Below are positions 1 to 5,497 of a DNA stretch of 7,601 nucleotides, in pieces. Numbering within the stretch: position 1 is the stretch's first letter; the number at the start of each line of letters is the position of its first letter. Both the position numbers and the translations under genes were made by a program. Location: positions 1-7,601 of the forward strand of contig CAYZMG010000127.1 in NCBI GenBank assembly GCA_964479465.1. The letters are read 5' to 3'. The notes under the pieces were generated by a model that saw nothing but the letters and a program-made list of their open reading frames with translations, was not told where the DNA came from and made no database searches. This stretch comes from CADCTB01 sp964479465. Lineage in GTDB: Bacteria; Actinomycetota; Acidimicrobiia; Acidimicrobiales; AC-14.

Positions 1-62
1 TGGACACCGGGAAGGGCATCATCAGCCGGGAGATCAACTCCTGCGGCTGCACCCTGGAGTAG
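1..62 (+). CDS. 3' end of an upstream gene, product unknown, tail rich in Cys (CGC)
   Basis: Read from base 3 the frame is open and ends in TAG at 60-62. It encodes a 19-residue tail, DTGKGIISREINSCGCTLE. The C-G-C motif five residues from the end is unusual. The tail does not match the DPCxxCxxH ending of [NiFe] hydrogenase large subunits, so I do not call it the large subunit. Its position directly upstream of a hydrogenase-maturation cassette suggests a related structural or electron-transfer gene, but too little is visible to name it. Codon third positions are GC-rich, like those of its neighbours. Confidence 0.55.
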   Translation, partial: DTGKGIISREINSCGCTLE

Positions 63-81
63 AGCAAACCAACAGACCTGT

Positions 82-110
82 GAACGTACCCCCCTTCGGG
101 GGGTACGTTC
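82..110 (+). terminator. Perfect 13-bp hairpin between the upstream gene and the cassette; attenuator or processing site
   Basis: The arms gaacgtacccccc (82-94) and ggggggtacgttc (98-110) are exact reverse complements around the loop ttc. No T-run follows, so it is not a textbook intrinsic terminator. It lies 20 nt after the upstream stop and just before the ribosome binding site at 113-119. A partial terminator or an mRNA-stabilising 3' end is plausible. Either would lower expression of the accessory genes relative to the gene upstream. Confidence 0.6.
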
Positions 111-124
111 GCGAGAGGACCCAG

Positions 125-694
125 ATGATCGACCCGCCGTACCGCCTCGCCGAACGCCCCCCCACTCGCGTGCTGGTGGGTGGGATCGGGCTGCCCTGGT
201 TGCGGGACCTCGACTTCGGCACCCAGTTCCTCAAGCGCATTGACGATGTCGAGTGGCCCGACGGCGTGGTGCTGGAGGATCTCTCCTATTCCGCCCACCG
301 CGTGCTGCACACCCTCCAGGACTTCCAGCCCGAGAAGGTGGTGCTGGTCGGCGCCATGCCCCGCGACGTCGACGCACCAGGCACCATCCGCCGCTACAAG
401 CTCGACCTCACCCCGCCCGACGACGAAGAGGTCGCCGACCGGTTGGGCGAGGCCGTCGGCGGCATCATCGATCTCGACCACACCCTGGCCGTTGTCAGAT
501 ACTGGAAGGGTTTCCCGGAAGACACTGTTGTCATAGAGGTAGAGCCAGGTGACCGCGCCTTCGGTCTCGGATTTTCCGACGAAGTGGAATCCGTCGTGGA
601 CACGGTCCTCGAAATGATCCAGGAAGAGGTGGCCGCCGTCATGGACCGCAGCCAGGCGGTCGAGAGCGGCACGAGGGAGGTAGGGAATGGCTAA
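125..694 (+). CDS. Hydrogenase maturation protease-like protein with degenerate active site
   Basis: 189 aa. ATG at 125 is preferred to the in-frame GTG at 80, because GAGAGGA (113-119) sits 5 nt upstream of it and the GTG region lies inside the hairpin. The layout follows the HybD/HycI endopeptidase fold. VLVGGIGLPWLRDLDFG (residues 16-32) matches the family's GxGNxLxxDDxFG loop, KVVLVGAMPRD (71-81) matches the VVIDAVDRG strand, and IIDLDHTLAVVRYWKGFP (114-131) matches the His region. In HybD the metal ligands are E16, D62 and H93. Here the first two positions align with Leu29 and Gly76, and only His119 remains. It therefore probably does not cleave as the classic enzyme does. It may be a non-catalytic chaperone for the large subunit, or a protease with altered chemistry. 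It overlaps the next gene by 8 nt, which indicates translational coupling. The family call is fairly sure; the loss of activity is inferred from a hand alignment. Confidence 0.75.
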   Translation: MIDPPYRLAERPPTRVLVGGIGLPWLRDLDFGTQFLKRIDDVEWPDGVVLEDLSYSAHRVLHTLQDFQPEKVVLVGAMPRDVDAPGTIRRYKLDLTPPDDEEVADRLGEAVGGIIDLDHTLAVVRYWKGFPEDTVVIEVEPGDRAFGLGFSDEVESVVDTVLEMIQEEVAAVMDRSQAVESGTREVGNG

Positions 695-1292
695 CGCGTA
701 TCAGAGGGTCGACGTCGAGACGCTTGCGTATGAGGACGTCATGCCTCGGGTGGGCGAGCTCTTCGACGAGCTCATGACCCACCCCGACGCCGGCGTGCGC
801 GACCGGGTCGAGGAGATGATGGACCTCTTCGATGCATTCCACCGCGAGGGCCTCGGCCGGCTGGTGGAGATGATCCGGGCCTGGAGGGGTGAGATCTTCC
901 TCGAGTCGGTGGGTCGCGACGAGGTGACCGGCTACTTCCTCAGCGCCTACGACTTCGGCGAGGCCCCCGACGAGCGGGAGCAGGCCGCGGCCTTCGAGGC
1001 CGTCGACGCCGCCATGGAGGAGCTCCGGCCCATGATCGAGTCACACGGCGGCATGATCACCGTGGAGGAGATCAAGGACGGTGTCGTCAAGCTGCAGATG
1101 ATGGGTTCCTGCGACGGCTGTCCGAGCTCGGCGGCCACCCTCACCGGCGGCATCGAGGAGGCCCTGCGCCGGCACTGGCCCAACTTCCGCCGGCTCGAGG
1201 TCATCGAGCCCGGCGCCGAAGAGGCGCCCGCCGCCCTGCCCGAGCCGGAGCCCGTGCTCCTCAAGATCGGCAGGAAGCCCACCGCTCTATGA
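687..1292 (+). CDS. NifU-like C-terminal domain protein with N-terminal helical extension
   Basis: 201 aa, starting at ATG 687 with GGGAGG (675-680) upstream. The C-terminal half (about 105-175) is a NifU C-terminal type domain: ITVEEIKDGVVKLQMMGSC then DGCPSSAATLTGGIEEAL, with the Fe-S-binding pair Cys142 and Cys145 in CxxC. In NifU/Nfu proteins this domain assembles or carries a [4Fe-4S] cluster on a dimer and delivers it to apo-proteins. The first ~100 residues are acidic and helical and are not part of the usual Nfu module. The tail after 176 is Pro/Glu-rich and probably flexible. Lying between two maturation-protease homologues, it likely serves Fe-S cluster delivery to, or electron transfer in, a hydrogenase (inference). 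It is coupled to both neighbours by overlaps of 8 and 4 nt. Confidence 0.85.
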   Translation: MANAYQRVDVETLAYEDVMPRVGELFDELMTHPDAGVRDRVEEMMDLFDAFHREGLGRLVEMIRAWRGEIFLESVGRDEVTGYFLSAYDFGEAPDEREQAAAFEAVDAAMEELRPMIESHGGMITVEEIKDGVVKLQMMGSCDGCPSSAATLTGGIEEALRRHWPNFRRLEVIEPGAEEAPAALPEPEPVLLKIGRKPTAL

Positions 1293-1861
1293 GTAACGCC
1301 GCGGAGCCGGCTGGGCAGACCGACAGTGCTGGCCAAACCGATCACGGCATCACCGGCAGCCTCACCGCCGAGGACATGGCCTACCGGGCACGCGCCCTGG
1401 CTCAGGCCCACCCCCTCACCCACCTGGCCCGCCAGCTCGTCGACCGCTCGGTGGCCCAGCAGCGCACGTCGCAGCCGGTGCCCGAGATCGGCATCTGGGC
1501 CGGCGCCGCCGCCATCGGCGGGTATTGCCTGCGGCGGGTGGAGGAGTCCGAGGTCGGGCTCGACCTCCAGGCGGCCGAGGAAGCCCTGCTCCCTGACCTT
1601 GACGCCCTGGATGAGACCACGGCCCGCATTGCCGCCGAACTCCGGGCCGAAGGCGCCGGCGGTCACATGCTGGCCGACGAGGACCGCAACATCGATGCCC
1701 TCGACCGGATCATTGCCTCCGAGGTCAGCCGCCGGCTCGACCATTGGAAGGACGACGTCGACGAGGCCGCCTGGGCCGAGCTCGAGGAGTACCTCACCTG
1801 GTGGGTCGTCAAGGGGTACGCGCTCCGGACGGCGGAGCGGGCCACCGGCGCCCTCCGTTGA
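1289..1861 (+). CDS. Unrecognised helical protein of the hydrogenase accessory cassette
   Basis: 190 aa. The ATG at 1289 overlaps the preceding TGA (ATGA), with CAGGAAG at 1271-1277 as a weak ribosome binding site. I do not recognise the family. The first ~25 residues are polar and low in complexity (QTDSAGQTD). Predicted helices follow. A small-residue segment, IGIWAGAAAIGGYCLRRVEE (67-86), could be a buried helix or a nucleotide-like loop, though it is not a P-loop. The acidic C-terminal half contains DHWKDDVDEAAWAELEEYL (151-169) and a Trp-Trp pair at 171-172. There is no signal peptide and no clear membrane helix, so it is probably cytoplasmic. The stop overlaps a TTG (1858) that is in frame with the next gene. 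Its place in a coupled gene string argues for a role with the neighbouring maturation proteins. Confidence 0.8.
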   Translation: MSNAAEPAGQTDSAGQTDHGITGSLTAEDMAYRARALAQAHPLTHLARQLVDRSVAQQRTSQPVPEIGIWAGAAAIGGYCLRRVEESEVGLDLQAAEEALLPDLDALDETTARIAAELRAEGAGGHMLADEDRNIDALDRIIASEVSRRLDHWKDDVDEAAWAELEEYLTWWVVKGYALRTAERATGALR

Positions 1862-1935
1862 GCGAGGGGATCGCGGCCTGGGAGGCCCTCGGGCTTACGA
1901 CGGGGCCGGCGGCCGGCCCGGAAGCCCGAGCGCCG

Positions 1936-2439
1936 ATGCGGATACTGGTGGCCGGCGTGGGTAACAAGCTGCGGGCCGACGATGCCTTCGGCGTTGAGGT
2001 GGCCACCCGCCTGATGGCGATGGACCTCCCCGTCGGGGTGAAGGTGGTGGAGACCGGCATCGGCGGCATCGCCCTGGTCCAGGAGCTGCAATCCGGCTAC
2101 GACGCCCTGGTGGTGATCGACGCCGTCGATCGCGGCCGCCCGCCCGGCCACGTCATGCTCATCCTCCTCGACGTGCCCCACGCCGATGAGATGGAGTGGG
2201 GGGAGCGCTACGACTTCCTGGCCGACGTTCACCTGGCCACACCGACGCGCGCCCTGATCATGTCCAAGTCCCTGGGGGTGCTGCCCGACAAGCTGCTGAT
2301 GGTGGGTTGCCAGCCGGTCGACGCCGAGACGCCCGGCATCCCCATGTCCCCCGAGGTGACCGCGGCGTGCGACGTGGCGGTCAAGGAAGTCCTCCGCCAC
2401 ATCGACGAGCTCCTGGCTGGAGCGGCAAAGGAATCATGA
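1936..2439 (+). CDS. [NiFe] hydrogenase maturation endopeptidase, HybD/HycI family
   Basis: 167 aa. Proteins of this family bind the nickel in the matured large subunit and cut off its C-terminal peptide, which closes the active site. The diagnostic parts are all present: MRILVAGVGNKLRADDAFG at the N-terminus (metal ligand Asp16, aligning with HybD Glu16), LVVIDAVDRG with Asp62 (HybD Asp62), and a likely third ligand His99 in LADVHLATP, followed by KLLMVGCQP. The length is normal for the family. ATG 1936 is chosen because the family begins directly with this strand, although the ribosome binding site is weak (GGAAG at 1919-1923). An in-frame TTG at 1858, overlapping the previous stop, would add 26 residues without family support. 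It is coupled by ATGA to the TPR gene. Its substrate is presumably a large subunit encoded outside the window. Confidence 0.92.
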   Translation: MRILVAGVGNKLRADDAFGVEVATRLMAMDLPVGVKVVETGIGGIALVQELQSGYDALVVIDAVDRGRPPGHVMLILLDVPHADEMEWGERYDFLADVHLATPTRALIMSKSLGVLPDKLLMVGCQPVDAETPGIPMSPEVTAACDVAVKEVLRHIDELLAGAAKES

Positions 2440-3773
2440 GCGACCAGTCCACTGTCGATCACAAGGCGGCCATCGAGGATCTCGAGCGCCAGCTGTCCAC
2501 GACCCCGCGGGCCAACCGGCCCCACGAGCATGCCGTGCTGGCCTACCGGTTGGGCCTGGCCTACGCCGAGTCACCGATGGGCAATCCCGCCGAGAACCTG
2601 CGCCGGGCGCTCGCCTACTACGACGTCGCCGCCGCCATCTTCGATCCCCGGTTCGAGCCGGTGCAGCACGCCCGGGTTCTCAACGCCGCTGGCGCCGCCC
2701 ACCGCGGCCTGGGCGACCGGCGCAAGGCGGCCGATCTCTTCGAGAAGGCGGTCGCCCTGTTCGCCGAGGGCGGCACAGAGAACGAGCGGGCGGCGGCGTA
2801 CAACAACCTCGGGCTGTGCCGGTCCGAGATGGGACTGGCCGAGGCCGGCGTCGAGGCGTTCAATTCGGCGATCGAGCTCTTCGACAGCTACACCGACGAG
2901 GGCAAGCGGGGCATCATGTCCGCCCTCCACAACCGGGGGCAGGCCAATACCGCCCTGAACACCGAAGCCGGACTCGAGGCGGCGCTGGCCGACTTCGAGG
3001 AGGCCCGGGGCATGATCGACCCCGAGGAGAACCCGCTCCACTACGGGATGGTCGAGCACAGCGTCGGGGTGACATGCAGCGCCTTGGCCAAGGTGAACAC
3101 CGACGGGCGCTCGTCGTTCCTGAAGGAGGCCATCCGGGCGTTCAACAACTCCCTCCAGGTCTTCACCCGTACCGCCTTCCCCTACTACTACGCCCTCGTG
3201 AAGCACAACTTGGGCCTCGCCCATGAGTCCCTGGGCGGCACCGCCAACCTGCGCCGGGCCCTGGCCAGCTTCGAGGACGCCCTGGCCGTCTTCGACACCC
3301 GGCTGCACGCCGATGCGTGGAAGCAGGCCTACGCCAGCCTCGAGCGGGTCGAGAAGCAGCTCAACGCCACCGAGTCGAAGAGTCGCATCGACCACTGGGC
3401 CGCCCTCCTCGCCGTCGCCCCCCTCGAAGAGCGGACGGTGCTCGTGCGGGAGCGCCTGTTCCGGCTCCTCGCCCAGCCCGAGCCCCGGCGCACCACGGCG
3501 GTGGCTGAGGTGGCGCGAGCCGCCGGACTCCTTGGCTTCGACGAGGGCCGCAAGGTCTACGAGAGCATCATGAAACTGGTGATCGAGCTCCCCCAGGACA
3601 CCCAGAGCGTGTCCCTCCGGGCCATCATCGCCGGCCACGCCAGCATCGAGGATCCCGAGCAGCGCGAGGACGCCGACCGGGGCCTCGATCAGGCCATCGG
3701 CGACGCCCTCGGTGGTCCCCAGCGGGTGGCGGTGCGCGACTTCCTTGAAGGAGAAGGGTGGGAACGGCCATGA
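2436..3773 (+). CDS. Tetratricopeptide repeat (TPR) protein
   Basis: 445 aa. The ATG at 2436 overlaps the TGA of the protease gene, with AAAGGA (2427-2432) just ahead. About six TPR-like helix pairs can be seen at roughly 33-72, 80-113, 119-152, 162-194, 204-243 and 254-289. Typical cores are AAYNNLGLCRSEMGLAEAGV and KHNLGLAHESLGG. The first and last units share the pattern NLRRALA(Y/S)(Y/F)(D/E)xAxAxFDxR, which suggests internal duplication. Residues ~320-440 form a different helical domain without clear repeats. There is no signal peptide or membrane segment. TPR arrays bind peptides or partner proteins, so here it may scaffold the cassette's proteins or the immature hydrogenase (inference). 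It is coupled by ATGA to the following gene. Confidence 0.88.
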   Translation: MSDQSTVDHKAAIEDLERQLSTTPRANRPHEHAVLAYRLGLAYAESPMGNPAENLRRALAYYDVAAAIFDPRFEPVQHARVLNAAGAAHRGLGDRRKAADLFEKAVALFAEGGTENERAAAYNNLGLCRSEMGLAEAGVEAFNSAIELFDSYTDEGKRGIMSALHNRGQANTALNTEAGLEAALADFEEARGMIDPEENPLHYGMVEHSVGVTCSALAKVNTDGRSSFLKEAIRAFNNSLQVFTRTAFPYYYALVKHNLGLAHESLGGTANLRRALASFEDALAVFDTRLHADAWKQAYASLERVEKQLNATESKSRIDHWAALLAVAPLEERTVLVRERLFRLLAQPEPRRTTAVAEVARAAGLLGFDEGRKVYESIMKLVIELPQDTQSVSLRAIIAGHASIEDPEQREDADRGLDQAIGDALGGPQRVAVRDFLEGEGWERP

Positions 3774-4219
3774 GCGGCCCGGGAGGCCGCGCCATGGACG
3801 CGGCGAGGGAGTTCGTCGACGCGGTGGTGTGGGGCGAGCACCGCAAGGTGTGGGAGCTGATGGGCATCGAGGCGCGCACCACCGTGCTCAAGGTGGCGTC
3901 GGACCGCGGCATGGACGAGGGCCTGGTGGCCCGGCTGCGGGACGGCACCGCCGGCGACGCAGAGCGCGACGAGTTCCTGATGGACCTGATCGCCGGCCTG
4001 CGGGCGGACCTGGCCGGCAACGACCTCGACGCGCTGGAGTACGAGGAAGACGCCGAGCCGCTGGAAGCGGGTCGGGCCCGGGTCGTGATCTCGGTGCCGG
4101 TGGCCATCGGCTTCGGCGGTAATCTCCCCGTCGGGTCGGTGGAGCTGGCCGAGGAATCGTCGACGAATGGGGAGACCGAGTGGAGGGTCCAACGGCTGGT
4201 ACCCCAGGTGAGCAAGTGA
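3770..4219 (+). CDS. Small uncharacterised protein, possibly NTF2-like
   Basis: 149 aa from ATG 3770, which overlaps the TPR stop (ATGA), with GGGTGGG at 3756-3762. GTG 3758 is an alternative start 4 codons earlier with AAGGAG at 3748-3753. The pattern AAREFVDAVVWGEHRKVWELM (11-31) is that of the first helices of NTF2-like domains, where a small protein folds as a helix-backed curved sheet. The C-terminal half has beta-strand-like stretches RARVVISVPVAIGFGG (102-117) and ETEWRVQRLVP (135-145), consistent with that fold. I cannot assign a function, and the fold is a guess from pattern. No Cys is present, so it does not carry an Fe-S cluster itself. It sits between the TPR and ligase-like genes in the same coupled series. 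Confidence 0.82.
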   Translation: MSGPGGRAMDAAREFVDAVVWGEHRKVWELMGIEARTTVLKVASDRGMDEGLVARLRDGTAGDAERDEFLMDLIAGLRADLAGNDLDALEYEEDAEPLEAGRARVVISVPVAIGFGGNLPVGSVELAEESSTNGETEWRVQRLVPQVSK

Positions 4220-5070
4220 GCGAGCCGCCGGCCGACCCCGCCGCTGAGCCTGCCGTGACCCCGGACGAAGCTCCGGCTGCCGCGGCGCCGGCGCCGGCGC
4301 CGGCCCCCCCGGGTCAGCCCCGGACAAGCGCCACCGGGTTCCCCGGCCTTGAGACTGCGACGGTCGAGCAGTTCGGGCGGCCGGTGCGGCGGTTCCCCGT
4401 GGCCGTCTCCGCCGAGGCCATGGCCCTGGCGTGGGCCAATCAGGAGGACGCCCCACAGGGGGCGACGGTCGTCGTCGACCATGAGATCCGGGCCAGTGGC
4501 CTGCACGGACGGCTGTGGGAGGTGCCGGCCACCGAGTCGCTGGCGTGCTCGATCGTCTTGCGGCCGACGGTGCCCGTGGAGGACGCGGACAGCGCATGGC
4601 TCGTGGCCGCCCTGGCCTCCGCCGAGGGCGCCCAAGCGGTCAGCGGCCGGGAGATGTCGACGTGGTGGCCGGACGCGGTGGTCGACTCCAGCCGCGACCA
4701 GGTCGCCGCGGTGCGAGCCGAGGTGCAGCTCGGACCAGGTCGGGTCAAGAGCATCATCATCACCCTGCGCTTCAACCTGCCCAAGCTGGGCGTCGACCCG
4801 AGCCAGAAGGACGACCTGCTCGAGGCGGTGGTCCGCTCCGTCGACGTCGCCACCGACGAGCTCTCCAGTGGCGGGGCCGGGGCCGCCGCGGCCTACGAGA
4901 AGCGGTGCGCCCTGCTCGGCAACCGGGTGCTGATCCGCCTGCTGCCCAAGGGGGAGACCCGGGGCACCGCCCGGCGGGTGGACCGTGGCGCCCGCCTGGA
5001 GCTGGAGTCGGCGTCGGGCCTGATCGAGAAGATCACCGTCGACCAGGTCCGCGACATGAAGGTGGTCTAG
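4216..5070 (+). CDS. Biotin protein ligase-like protein lacking the catalytic motifs (putative pseudoenzyme)
   Basis: 284 aa. GTG 4216 overlaps the previous TGA (GTGA), with AGGTGAG just upstream. After an Ala/Pro-rich linker (20-32), residues ~57-215 follow the BirA/BPL catalytic domain. VVVDHEIRASGLHGRLWEVP (85-104) matches the biotin loop around GRGRRGRxW, SIVLRP (112-117) matches the strand after it, WWPDAVVDSSRDQVAAVRAEV (150-170) matches KWPNDLxxxxxKxxGILxE, and SIIITLRFNL (179-188) matches the VxGIGIN strand. Residues ~227-284 (YEKRCALLGNRVLIRL and LELESASGLIEKITVDQV) match the BPL C-terminal domain. The key residues are missing: GRGRRG reads ASGLHG, KWPND reads WWPDA, and the catalytic Lys (BirA K183 region) is absent. 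Biotinylation is therefore unlikely. A binding or scaffold role, or another acyl ligand, is inferred. There is no N-terminal DNA-binding domain. Confidence 0.78.
   Translation: MSEPPADPAAEPAVTPDEAPAAAAPAPAPAPPGQPRTSATGFPGLETATVEQFGRPVRRFPVAVSAEAMALAWANQEDAPQGATVVVDHEIRASGLHGRLWEVPATESLACSIVLRPTVPVEDADSAWLVAALASAEGAQAVSGREMSTWWPDAVVDSSRDQVAAVRAEVQLGPGRVKSIIITLRFNLPKLGVDPSQKDDLLEAVVRSVDVATDELSSGGAGAAAAYEKRCALLGNRVLIRLLPKGETRGTARRVDRGARLELESASGLIEKITVDQVRDMKVV
4284..4301 (+). repeat. Three tandem ggcgcc hexamers in the Ala/Pro linker
   Basis: Three exact copies of ggcgcc lie in the linker coding for alternating Ala and Pro. Because the unit is six bases, a change in copy number would alter linker length without shifting the frame. 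Confidence 0.8.
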
Positions 5071-5074
5071 ACGC

Positions 5075-5112
5075 GAAGAAGCCGCCGGCACCTGGGTGCC
5101 GGCGGCTTCTTC
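5075..5112. terminator. Bidirectional terminator between convergent genes
   Basis: The arms gaagaagccgccggcacc (5075-5092) and ggtgccggcggcttcttc (5095-5112) are perfect 18-bp complements around tg, so the working loop is ctgg. On the + strand the 3' arm ends cttcttcattt, a short T-rich tail, right after the ligase-like stop. On the - strand the arm also ends in cttcttc, 8 nt beyond the stop of the convergent gene. Its place and symmetry support termination from both sides. Confidence 0.85.
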
Positions 5113-5120
5113 ATTTCAGC

Positions 5121-5405
5121 TCAGTCGTACTCGACGTACTGGCAGGTGCCGCCGATGCCCACCTTGCGCTCGTCGGAGCGCAGCGGGTAGCGCATGTCGC
5201 CGTCCCGCTTCAGGCGACGGGTCACGATGTCGAACTCGGTGCCCTGCAGCTTGCTGCGGTCCTGTCGGGAGATGCGCTCAAGAGCGCTCTCGAGCTCGGG
5301 CGGGTAGGGCGGCACGGTGTTGGTGGGCTCGTGCAGGTCACCCGGCTCCATGTGGATCTCGTTCGGGTGGGTGTAGTCCCGCACCCCGGTTCTTCCGTTC
5401 GGCAT
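5121..5405 (-). CDS. Small conserved-looking hydrophilic protein, unknown
   Basis: 94 aa. The ATG (complement of 5403-5405) is preceded by a strong AGGAGGAGT ribosome binding site at 5411-5419 on the - strand. Codon third positions are almost all G or C, which supports a real gene. The protein is highly charged. It has a Pro-rich stretch, NTVPPYPPELESALERI (29-45), and an Arg/Lys/Asp-rich second half ending GGTCQYVEYD with a single Cys. There is no signal peptide or membrane helix. I do not recognise it. It converges on the cassette and shares its terminator. It diverges from the CooC-like gene across a 92-bp gap (5406-5497) that must carry promoters for both, although I see no convincing -35/-10 pair there. 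Confidence 0.8.
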   Translation of the reverse strand: MPNGRTGVRDYTHPNEIHMEPGDLHEPTNTVPPYPPELESALERISRQDRSKLQGTEFDIVTRRLKRDGDMRYPLRSDERKVGIGGTCQYVEYD

Positions 5406-5497
5406 TGCCGACTCCTCCTGTTTCGCCAGCTAGCGGTCTCCTCGGAATCATAGCTGTGGGAAGATGTCTGCAACAGATATCGCGGGAGGAACGCACC

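Noticed and set aside
80..124. GTG 80 as the start of the first cassette gene
   Set aside because: It lies within the perfect hairpin and has no good ribosome binding site. ATG 125 has one at the correct distance and a sensible N-terminus.
3625..5091. A 488-codon open frame on the - strand opposite the NTF2-like and ligase-like genes
   Set aside because: It is antisense to two genes with recognisable folds and good starts. Long antisense frames are common in GC-rich DNA, and its product is low in complexity (Arg/Gly/Pro-rich).
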